From Fibrobacterota bacterium (GTDB taxonomy: Bacteria > Fibrobacterota > Fibrobacteria > UBA11236): a DNA stretch of 63,396 nucleotides. This document shows positions 17,904-25,698 of the stretch, piece after piece. Positions within the stretch are counted from its first letter, which is position 1. Every line of letters begins with the position of its first letter. The notes under the pieces are model-generated. The model was not told the DNA's origin and searched no databases. It saw nothing but the letters and a program-made list of their open reading frames with translations. A program made the translations under genes and the position numbers. The DNA lies in assembly GCA_028287465.1 (NCBI GenBank), contig JAQBPO010000094.1, forward strand, positions 1 to 63,396, in the 5' to 3' direction.

Positions 17904-20297
17904 ATGGCCATTCTGAATCGACCCACGACCCATTACAAATGGAACCAGAGCGCGGGCGGATGGGTCTACCTGCTCATCGGCGTAGCCGCGGCCCTTTTGC
18001 TCGGCGCTTGCATGGAACCTGGGGCTCCTACGCGTTCCGGGGAGGCGGGGATGGAACTCGCCGTCGGGCTCGCCACGGTCCCCTCTTCCTTCGCCGACGT
18101 CCAGGTGGCCGGTGGACTCTCCAATCCCACCCAGATGGCCATCGCGCCGGACGGACGCATCTTCGTCAGCGAACAGGCCGGCCGGGTCCGCGTGATCAAG
18201 AACGGCACCGTCCTGGCGACGCCCTTCGTGACCCTGAGCGTGAGTCCGGACGGGGAACGGGGCGCCCTGGGGATCGCCTTCGATCCGGCCTTCGCGTCCA
18301 ACCACTTCGTTTACGTGTATTATACCTCGGCTTCAGGGCCCCACAACCGCCTGAGCCGATGGGTCGCGAACGGCGACGTCGCGTCCGGCGGGGAGCAGAT
18401 CCTCCTCGACCTCCCGAACCTGAGCAGCGCGACCAACCATAACGGCGGCTCCCTCCATTTCGGGACCGATGGGAAGCTGTATGTTTCGGTGGGGGAGAAC
18501 GCCAACGGGGCCAATGCCCAAAGCCTCAATACCACCCTGGGAAAGATGCTGCGCATCAACCCGGACGGCGGCATCCCCACGGACAATCCCTTCTATGGAA
18601 CCACCAGCGGCATCAACCGCAGCATCTGGGCCCTGGGCCTCCGCAATCCTTTCACCTTCGACGTGCAGCCCGGAACCGGCAGGCTTTTCATCAATGACGT
18701 GGGGCAGGGGACCTGGGAGGAGATCGACGAAGGCATCAAGGGCGCGAATTACGGCTGGCCTTCCACCGAGGGGAATACTTCCGATCCCGCTTTCAAATCC
18801 CCGTTCTACACCTATAGCCATGCTTCCGGGGGCTGCGCCATCACCGGCGGGGCCTTCTACAATCCCGCCACCGAGGCCTTCCCTGCGGAATACGTAGGCG
18901 ACTATTTCTTCGCGGACTATTGCGGCGGCTGGATAAAGCGCATCGACCTCGCCACCAGGACCGTCACCGGGTTCGCGACCGGCATCAACAGCCCTACGGA
19001 TATCCGCGTCGGAGCCGATGGGGCCCTCTACTACATAGCCCGGGGATCCGGATCGATCCGCAAGATCACCTACACCAACAGCCTGGCCCCGTCGATTTCC
19101 CAGCAGCCCGCGGACAGGACGGTTACCCTGGGCGGCAGCGCCTCGTTCACCGTGGCGGCCTCCGGGGCGGCCCCTTTGAGCTACCAGTGGCAGCGCAACC
19201 AGTCGGACATCCAGGGAGCGACCGGGACGACCTATACCTTGACCAACGCGCAGCTTTCCGACAACGGAGCCAAGTTCCGCTGCATCGTCAGGAATACCTC
19301 GGGCAGCGCCGCCAGCAATGAAGCCGCCCTCACCGTGACCGCCAACCATGCCCCCGTGGCCGATATCACCAGCCCGGCGGAGGGATCGCTTTTCCAGGGC
19401 GGGCAGACCATCGGTTTCGCGGGCAACGGGACGGATCAGGAGGACGGGGTCCTCCCCGCCAGCGCCTTCACCTGGGAAGTCCGCTTGTGGCATAACGACG
19501 GCAGCCTGCATTCCCATCCCTTCTACGGCCCGGTCAGCGGCGCGAAGTCCGGTTCGGTCACCATCCCCACCCAGGGTGAAACCTCCCCGAACATTTCGTA
19601 CCGGTTCTACCTTACGGTAAAGGATGCCCAGGGCCTGACCCATCTCGATTCCCTGGAGATCCGACCGAGGACGGCGCAAGTCACCCTGGCCTCCTCTCCC
19701 GCCGGATTGCAGCTCACCTTGGACGGATCGCCCGTGACCGCGCCCTTCATCTTTACCGGCGTGGTCGGGATCCAGCGTTCCATCGGGGCGGTCTCGCCCC
19801 AGGGCTCGGGCGGCAAGTCCTGGCAGTTCGCGACCTGGTCGGACGGCGGGGCCAGGATCCATTCCATCTCCACTCCCGCTTCGGCCGCGACGATTACGGC
19901 GTCGTTCTCGGAAGCGGTCGTCCAGGTCTATGAAGCGGAAGCGGCTTCCATAGCCGGAGCGGTGGTCGCGAGCGATCACGCAGGCTATACCGGTACCGGG
20001 TTCGTGGATTACGTGAATGCGAGCAACGATTACGTGGAGTGGACGGTGAACTCGGCCACCGCGGGAACCAGGAACCTGGATTTCCGGTACGCCCTCGCGA
20101 GCACGACCTCGCGGCCCCTCAGGATCACGGTGAACGGGTTCGTGGCAAGCTCGAGCCTCGATTTCCCGGGCACGGGTTCCTGGACCACCTGGAATACCGT
20201 CACCATCCCGGCCTCTCTGGCGGCGGGAGCCAACAAGGTGAGGGCCACGGCGATCGGGAGCAGCGGACCCAACGTGGATAACCTGGGCGTGCGCTGA
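17904..20297 (+). CDS. Lipoprotein PQQ-type sugar dehydrogenase with Ig-like and carbohydrate-binding modules
   Basis: Domain order: lipoprotein signal (LLLGAC, Cys about 36), then a glucose/sorbosone dehydrogenase beta-propeller (about 60-390). The propeller shows LSNPTQMAIAPDGRIFVSEQ, GERGALGIAFDPAF, a central HNGG motif with the catalytic-type His, and IWALGLRNPF. Next come an Ig-like domain (about 395-480: SISQQPADRTVTLGG, YQWQRN), further beta-sandwich regions, and a C-terminal CBM6/35-like module (VYEAEAASI, DYVEWTVN). It probably oxidises aldose sugars at the cell surface using PQQ while bound to polysaccharide. GGAGG before ATG 17904 fixes the start; the frame is open further upstream but runs through the terminator region. 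Confidence 0.85.
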   Translation: MAILNRPTTHYKWNQSAGGWVYLLIGVAAALLLGACMEPGAPTRSGEAGMELAVGLATVPSSFADVQVAGGLSNPTQMAIAPDGRIFVSEQAGRVRVIKNGTVLATPFVTLSVSPDGERGALGIAFDPAFASNHFVYVYYTSASGPHNRLSRWVANGDVASGGEQILLDLPNLSSATNHNGGSLHFGTDGKLYVSVGENANGANAQSLNTTLGKMLRINPDGGIPTDNPFYGTTSGINRSIWALGLRNPFTFDVQPGTGRLFINDVGQGTWEEIDEGIKGANYGWPSTEGNTSDPAFKSPFYTYSHASGGCAITGGAFYNPATEAFPAEYVGDYFFADYCGGWIKRIDLATRTVTGFATGINSPTDIRVGADGALYYIARGSGSIRKITYTNSLAPSISQQPADRTVTLGGSASFTVAASGAAPLSYQWQRNQSDIQGATGTTYTLTNAQLSDNGAKFRCIVRNTSGSAASNEAALTVTANHAPVADITSPAEGSLFQGGQTIGFAGNGTDQEDGVLPASAFTWEVRLWHNDGSLHSHPFYGPVSGAKSGSVTIPTQGETSPNISYRFYLTVKDAQGLTHLDSLEIRPRTAQVTLASSPAGLQLTLDGSPVTAPFIFTGVVGIQRSIGAVSPQGSGGKSWQFATWSDGGARIHSISTPASAATITASFSEAVVQVYEAEAASIAGAVVASDHAGYTGTGFVDYVNASNDYVEWTVNSATAGTRNLDFRYALASTTSRPLRITVNGFVASSSLDFPGTGSWTTWNTVTIPASLAAGANKVRATAIGSSGPNVDNLGVR

Positions 20298-20326
20298 CCC
20301 CGGCGGGTTGGGAGCGGCTTACGGCG

Positions 20327-21373
20327 CTATTTGCTGGCATGCACCAGGAAATGAAGGGGCGCCAGCATGGAGCGCACCGTGCGGATCGATCGGAAGCCGG
20401 CCTTTTCCAACCACTCCCCGTAATCGCGGGCGGAATAGCACTTCGAGGTGGAAGTGAGGCGGAAGAACAGCGCGCTCGCGTCCCGGCCCAGCTCCGGCCT
20501 ATCCCCTTCGCCGTGGCGTTCGATATCCCAGATGGCCACCGTTCCGCCCGCCCCCAAGCCCGCATGCACCTTCCGCAGGATTCCCAGATTCTGATCCGGG
20601 GAGAAATGGTGGAGGATGTTCGCGAGCAGGGCCACGTCCCAGGCTTCGGTTGAAGCGGGGATGCCTTCCAGGATATTCCCCTCACGGTATTCCACCACAT
20701 CCGAGATTCCCGCTTCCCGGGCGAGCGCTTCGGCGATGGTACGCGCTCGGGGCAATTCCAGGATGGTGGATCGCATGGGCGGGTGTTTACGGCAGATGGC
20801 CGCGCCCAAAAGCCCATGGGAACCGGCGATATCCAGGAGCCGCCGCGCGTTTTTGGGAACCGGGACCCTTTTGGCGAGGATGGGCGCGTGCAGCCGCGCG
20901 ATTTCCAGCATGCCGCGCTGGTAGCTTTCCCATGCTTTGACGTCCTCCATGGTATGGTGGAAGTCCAATCCCCGGCCCGTGCGCAGCAGATCCTCGAGGC
21001 TTTCCAGGAACTGCCATTGCATGTAATTGAATTCCACGTAACCGCGGCTGTCCTGGCTTGAACCCGTAAGCAGGGTCTTGCGCGCCGTCCCGGTGAGGCC
21101 GAAGCGGCCTTTACGCTCGACCAGGTACTCGGAACCGGTAAGGACCCGCAGGAGCAATTCCAGGCTTTCCGCGTCCAGCCCCAGACGTTTCGCCAAGGTT
21201 ACGGCCTCCGCCGGGCCCGCCCTCAGGGCCTCGAACACTCCCAAGCGCACGCCCGCCATCAGGGCCCGGGTCTTGACCAAGGGGAAAAGCGCGTCGACCA
21301 GGGGCATAGGCACCATGCCGGACCAGAGGGCGATCCGTTCAGGCAGGGATTGCGGCAGGGCCTTATAGCGCAT
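20327..21373 (-). CDS. SAM-dependent O-methyltransferase (family 2 type)
   Basis: The layout is that of plant-type or polyketide-type small-molecule O-methyltransferases: an N-terminal helical dimerisation/winged-helix part (GVFEALRAGPAEAVTLAKRLGL), then a Rossmann domain with LLDIAGSHGLLG as the SAM-binding glycine loop, an acidic SAM contact (STILELPRA), and DVALLANILHHF, where the His-His pair is the usual catalytic-base region. 348 residues from ATG 21373, with AAGGAA upstream. Substrate unknown. It is divergent, by only 36 bp, from the DUF4388 gene. Confidence 0.8.
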   Translation of the reverse strand: MRYKALPQSLPERIALWSGMVPMPLVDALFPLVKTRALMAGVRLGVFEALRAGPAEAVTLAKRLGLDAESLELLLRVLTGSEYLVERKGRFGLTGTARKTLLTGSSQDSRGYVEFNYMQWQFLESLEDLLRTGRGLDFHHTMEDVKAWESYQRGMLEIARLHAPILAKRVPVPKNARRLLDIAGSHGLLGAAICRKHPPMRSTILELPRARTIAEALAREAGISDVVEYREGNILEGIPASTEAWDVALLANILHHFSPDQNLGILRKVHAGLGAGGTVAIWDIERHGEGDRPELGRDASALFFRLTSTSKCYSARDYGEWLEKAGFRSIRTVRSMLAPLHFLVHASK

Positions 21374-21409
21374 TTCCGGTTTTTTCCTTTTCCGTAGAAG
21401 ACGTGGGCC

Positions 21410-22369
21410 GTGGCGAATATATTCACCCTTTCCAGCCTCCGCAAGGTTATGTCTCTTTGCCGGATGCCCTACGGACTCGATGCGCGCGCAACGTTCTTCT
21501 TCTGCCTGGGGCTGGGCGCCGCGCTCATCCTGCTCGCCGCCGCGTTGAGGGTACGCTTGCGGCGGAAGACCCGAGGCACCCGCGCCGGGCCGGAACCCCT
21601 CGACCGCGATAAACTGGTGGTCTTGCTCGGCCCAGGGGAGAAGATCATCGAAAGCGGGATCCCCGGCGTCTTCATCTCCCTGGAGAAATTCTTCCGCGAT
21701 ATCGGATTCTCGGTCATCGTGACGCCCAGCCTGGCGCGCTTCGACGCCCTGCTCCAGGAAGGGGCCCCCGTCATCATCGGGATCGATTGCCGCCTCGGCC
21801 CCAGGGCCATGCGCAAGATCGACGCCATGTGCCGCGCCTGTTTCGGCGTGCGCGCATCGGTGGTCTTCTTCTACAATGCGGCCGGGCCCGAAGGACTCTC
21901 CCCCCCGCCCAGCCTGCCGCAGGCCACCTACCTGGGCGAGAGCTTCGCCAGCCTGCAGGTCCTGGAGCTCATTTCCTACGCCATCTCCGTGGATGCCCAC
22001 GCCCCCCGCCCGGAAGGGACCGGTCGCGAACCTTGTTCCCTGGAAGGCAAGAACACGGGCCATGCCCTGCAGGAGATCATCCAGCTCCTGGAGGCCGGCC
22101 GGCGGACGGGGATGCTCAGCGTCGAGGACGGGAAGCCCGCCGGGGTCATCAGTTTCGAACAGGGCCTCATCACCTTCGCCCAGACCCGGCTCAACCAGGG
22201 CTTCGAGGCCGTGATGGAAATCCTCTCGGTGACGGGCGGGACCTTCCACTTCTTCGAGAACAAGCGGGTGATGCAGTCCAACTGCCGCCTTCCCGCCCAG
22301 GAGGCCTTGATGCAGTGGGCCTGCCGCGTGGACGAGGACGGCAAGGCCGTGCCGCGCTCCTTGATCTGA
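21410..22369 (+). CDS. Membrane-anchored DUF4388 (PATAN) protein
   Basis: Starts with GTG at 21410. One membrane segment (FFFCLGLGAALILLAAAL, about 29-46) is followed by a receiver-like Rossmann region without a clear phosphorylatable Asp pocket (KLVVLLGPGEKII, VIIGIDCRLG), and then a C-terminal DUF4388 domain (about 210-300: LQEIIQLLEAGRRTGMLSVE, GVISFEQGLITFAQ, GTFHFFE). DUF4388 occurs in gliding and signalling proteins of myxobacteria and cyanobacteria, so a regulatory scaffold at the inner membrane is likely. The ribosome-binding site is weak. Divergent with the methyltransferase. Confidence 0.7.
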   Translation: MANIFTLSSLRKVMSLCRMPYGLDARATFFFCLGLGAALILLAAALRVRLRRKTRGTRAGPEPLDRDKLVVLLGPGEKIIESGIPGVFISLEKFFRDIGFSVIVTPSLARFDALLQEGAPVIIGIDCRLGPRAMRKIDAMCRACFGVRASVVFFYNAAGPEGLSPPPSLPQATYLGESFASLQVLELISYAISVDAHAPRPEGTGREPCSLEGKNTGHALQEIIQLLEAGRRTGMLSVEDGKPAGVISFEQGLITFAQTRLNQGFEAVMEILSVTGGTFHFFENKRVMQSNCRLPAQEALMQWACRVDEDGKAVPRSLI

Positions 22370-22540
22370 AGCCATCCCGGAACGATCCTGCGAAGATCGG
22401 CCAAACTCCAATCGCGGAAAATCCTCCTTAACCGCTTACTTTCGCTTACCATTTTACTTGGTGGATTGGCGGTGTTTGGATCGGTTTCCCAAGATCGAAT
22501 CCCTAAATACCGTAATGCGGCCCAACATGCCATACCCGGC

Positions 22541-22569
22541 TTGAATTCGGATTTCCGAACCTGTACCCT
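22541..22569 (+). promoter_or_regulatory. Possible sigma70-type promoter before the Kelch fibre gene
   Basis: TTGAAT (22541-22546) and TACCCT (22564-22569) are separated by 17 bp, in a 279-bp gap that otherwise shows no gene. Moderate match only. Confidence 0.35.
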
Positions 22570-22648
22570 TCGTTAATGCCGGCCGGGCCCTGGGAGGGGT
22601 TTCGTCCGGCCGCGCCGCGCTGAACCGTACCGTCCAGGAGATGACCCA

Positions 22649-25348
22649 ATGAACGCATCGAAAACCATCCGTTTGATCGCGGCCACGGCCTTAGCGCTGT
22701 TCGCCGCGGGAACCCCTTCCGCCGCCGAGCTCGCCACCCATCTGTTCGCGCACAAGGACGGGGACAATACCTTGAACCAGAACGACAATCTGGATTGGAA
22801 GCTGGAGGTGGGCAATAATGGATCGCGATCGACGGCCTGGGTCACCTTCCAGACCGGCGGGTCCGATCTTTCCCAAGCCAGCGGGGCCTCCTTGGTCATG
22901 AATGTGGAAGGGATTTGCACCCCGGGTACCTTGAAGGTCTACCTGCTCACCGCACCCATCGGCGCGCACGAGAACCAGGTAACGTATAACGGTTACACGT
23001 ACAATCCGAACGCGGCCATCGCCAGCATCCCGCTTACGACGGCCAATGAATTCAAGATCATCCGCTTGAATCTCGGGCAGGCGCTGGCCCAGGGGCCCTT
23101 CTACGGCCTGGTATTGGGGACTACCGACGGCCTCAAGGCCTATTTCGGATCCAAGGACAGCGATATCCCTCCCGTCATCGAACTCCGGTATCCCTTCATC
23201 ACCACGGACCAGATGGCCATGGCGACGCAGGCGTTCGCGCTGATGCAGTCGTCCGTGAACGCGGCGAATGAATCCGAGGAGGCGTCCCAGGCGCTCGCCT
23301 ACGACGCGGAGGGCAGCGCCGGAGAGGCGGCGGCCAGCGCCGAACAAGCGGCCGCCAGCGCGGAACGGGCGGCGGCCAATGCCGCCCTCGCGGCCACCCA
23401 TGCGACGGCGGCGGCCGGTTCGGCATCGGCGTCCCAGGCGTCGGCTTCGGCCTCGCAAACCTCCGCGGCCGGATCGCAGGCATCCGCCCTCGCCGCCCAA
23501 TCCTCCTCCGTCGCATCCCATTCCGCCGAAATCGGTTCGCAACGCGCCGCGTCTTCATCCGCCTCCGCCGCTTCCCAATCCGCCGCGTCCGCCGCCGCGG
23601 CCCAGGCCGCTTCCGAGATGTCCTCCAGCGCATCCGCTTCGGCGCAATCCGCCTCTTCCCAGGCGTCCGGCGCGGTCGGCGCATCCGAATCGGCCGCCGG
23701 GCAGGCATCCGCCGCCGCTTCGGCTTCCGGAGCCTCCGCCGCCCAATCCGCCGCGGCCGCGGGTGCGGCGCAGGCCGCTTCGGCCCTTGCCGCTTCCGCC
23801 TCCGCCTCCGCCATCGCAGGGGCGGCAGCGGCGGAAGCCTCTTCGGCCTCCGCGTCCGGTTCCTCCGCCTCCGCCGGTGAAGCCTTGACCCGGGCCCAGG
23901 GCGCCGCGACGGCCGCCACGGATGCCGCCGGACTGGCCGCCGGTCATGCCGCCGGCGCGGTGACCGCCTCCGCCGAGGCCGCCGGGCACTCCGCGAACGC
24001 GGCCCAATCCGCCATCGCTTCGGCCTCGAACGCCGCCGCCGCTTCCGCTTCCGCGATTGCCGGCGCCGCCGCCGCTTCGGCCGTTTCGGAATCGGTATCC
24101 GGGTTCCACGCCCTGCTCAGCGAGGCCGAAGCGCGGATTTCCACGGCCGACATCCGGGCCCAGGACCGGTCCGCCGATGTTGCCGCCGCCGTCGCCCAGG
24201 CGCATGGATTCGCTTCCGCCGCCGGCACGGCGGCCTCGGCCGCCGATGGCAGCAGGTCCGCTTCCGCCGCTTTCGCCTCGACGGCCGGCGGCCATTCCGC
24301 GGCCGCCGCCCAATCCGCCACCGCGGCCCATACCTCCGCCGAGGCCGCCGCGGCTTCGGCCGCCTTCATCAAGGCAGGTTCGCAATTCCCCGCCGGTACC
24401 GCCCTCCTCAACGTGTTCGCGGAACCGCCGGCCGGTTTCATCAGCACCGGAATCCGCATCAATTATGAATTGCCCTGGGTCTCCAAGGCGCCGAACACGG
24501 TCGGCCGCTTCGACGTGGCCGGGGCCGTCGCGGGAGGCCGGCTTTTCGTGGCCGGGGGATCCACCGGAGGCACCACGGTCAGCATCGTCCAGGCCTATGA
24601 TCCGGCGACGAATGCCTGGGCCAACGTAGCCGGCATGCCCACGAGCATCCGCCGCCATTCGATGACGGAATGGCAGGGTAACCTATACGCTACTGGAGGG
24701 ATGGATGGGGGAAGCAACGTGAGCGGCGCCTGCCTGAAATACGATCCGGTAGCCAACTCCTGGACGGCCCTGGCCTCCATGCCTCCCCGGTGGGGGCACG
24801 CTTCCGCGATCGCGGGCGGCAAGCTGTACGTTTTCGGCGGCTATAATACGGCCGCCCAGGGCCATATGGTTCCCACCTACGTTTACGATATCGCCTCCGA
24901 CACGTGGTCCCAGGCGGCGGAAATGCCGACCTGGCGCGCGAACATGCAGGCGCGGGAAATGGGCGGCAGGATCTACGTGATGGGCGGATCGATGCAAGGG
25001 CCCCTCACCGCCGTCAACGAGATATACGATCCCGCGACGGACTCCTGGACCGCCGCGGCCCCCATGCCCGGCGGCCGCGCCAACTTCGGCGCGATCGCGG
25101 ACAATCACCGCATCTACGTGATGGGCGGCGACGCCGGCGCCGGGGTAAGCAACGCCTGCCTGCAATACGACGCGGCCGTCAATTCATGGGTGCCGGTCAA
25201 TCCCATGAACCAGGCCCGCCAGGGTTTCGCCGCAGGATTCATCAACGGGAGGATATACGCCGCCCAGGGCACGAGCGCATCGCCCCTGACGACCACGGAG
25301 GAATACCTGATCCCCAAGACCGTGTATCTGGTGGTGAAAGTCGATTGA
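22649..25348 (+). CDS. Secreted Ala/Ser-stalk protein with a C-terminal Kelch propeller
   Basis: 899 residues. A signal peptide (cleavage near TPSAAE) is followed by a beta-sandwich domain (about 27-190; ATHLFAHKDGDNTL, FYGLVLGTTDG) resembling DNRLRE-type modules. Residues of about 205-575 are almost only Ala and Ser, with sparse Gln, Glu and His, in an irregular short-period pattern very like the stalk of the lambda side tail fibre. Residues of about 600-890 hold five or six Kelch repeats (GGRLFVAGGSTGG, YDPATNAWANVAGMP, YDPATDSWTAAAPMP). A long alpha-helical or trimeric stalk presenting a propeller outside the cell is inferred. GGAGATGACCCA precedes ATG 22649. Confidence 0.8.
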   Translation: MNASKTIRLIAATALALFAAGTPSAAELATHLFAHKDGDNTLNQNDNLDWKLEVGNNGSRSTAWVTFQTGGSDLSQASGASLVMNVEGICTPGTLKVYLLTAPIGAHENQVTYNGYTYNPNAAIASIPLTTANEFKIIRLNLGQALAQGPFYGLVLGTTDGLKAYFGSKDSDIPPVIELRYPFITTDQMAMATQAFALMQSSVNAANESEEASQALAYDAEGSAGEAAASAEQAAASAERAAANAALAATHATAAAGSASASQASASASQTSAAGSQASALAAQSSSVASHSAEIGSQRAASSSASAASQSAASAAAAQAASEMSSSASASAQSASSQASGAVGASESAAGQASAAASASGASAAQSAAAAGAAQAASALAASASASAIAGAAAAEASSASASGSSASAGEALTRAQGAATAATDAAGLAAGHAAGAVTASAEAAGHSANAAQSAIASASNAAAASASAIAGAAAASAVSESVSGFHALLSEAEARISTADIRAQDRSADVAAAVAQAHGFASAAGTAASAADGSRSASAAFASTAGGHSAAAAQSATAAHTSAEAAAASAAFIKAGSQFPAGTALLNVFAEPPAGFISTGIRINYELPWVSKAPNTVGRFDVAGAVAGGRLFVAGGSTGGTTVSIVQAYDPATNAWANVAGMPTSIRRHSMTEWQGNLYATGGMDGGSNVSGACLKYDPVANSWTALASMPPRWGHASAIAGGKLYVFGGYNTAAQGHMVPTYVYDIASDTWSQAAEMPTWRANMQAREMGGRIYVMGGSMQGPLTAVNEIYDPATDSWTAAAPMPGGRANFGAIADNHRIYVMGGDAGAGVSNACLQYDAAVNSWVPVNPMNQARQGFAAGFINGRIYAAQGTSASPLTTTEEYLIPKTVYLVVKVD

Positions 25349-25365
25349 ATGGCTACCTTGGAGGC

Positions 25366-25698
25366 ATGGCCACCAAGCCCTTCTTCGGGGATTCGGAATC
25401 CCCGTATTTCGACAACGGAGGGATGCCCGTCCAGGCGGGCATCTACGAATTCCACCGCTCCGACGGGCGGAGGATCCTGTACACCTTGGAATTCATGGAG
25501 GCGGAGGAGGAGCTGCCGGCAAGGCTGAAGGTGGTCCATTGCAGCAGCATGGCCGACTATCCGTATCCGGCGCATGCCCTGAATACCCTGGACGGGGATT
25601 GGGTGCGGTTCCTGGGACCTCCTTCCCCTGTGGATCCCGGGGAATCCGAAGGTCCTGAAGGCCCTGAGGGACCTGATGGAACTCACCGCCAGGCGTAA
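25366..25698 (+). CDS. Hypothetical protein, 110 aa
   Basis: GGAGG five bases before ATG 25366 makes a strong translation start 17 bp after the Kelch gene, so co-transcription is likely. The product is acidic and soluble (FGDSESPYFDNGGMP, YEFHRSDGRRILYTLEFMEAEEELP) and ends in a Pro/Glu/Gly-rich tail (ESEGPEGPEGPDG). No signal peptide and no known family. Its end overlaps the 3' end of the opposing GH31 gene by about 16 bp. Confidence 0.55.
   Translation: MATKPFFGDSESPYFDNGGMPVQAGIYEFHRSDGRRILYTLEFMEAEEELPARLKVVHCSSMADYPYPAHALNTLDGDWVRFLGPPSPVDPGESEGPEGPEGPDGTHRQA

Noticed and set aside
23199-24658. Several Arg/Pro- or Gly-rich frames across the Ala/Ser stalk
   Set aside because: They are frame-shifted readings of the GCC/TCC-rich stalk codons.
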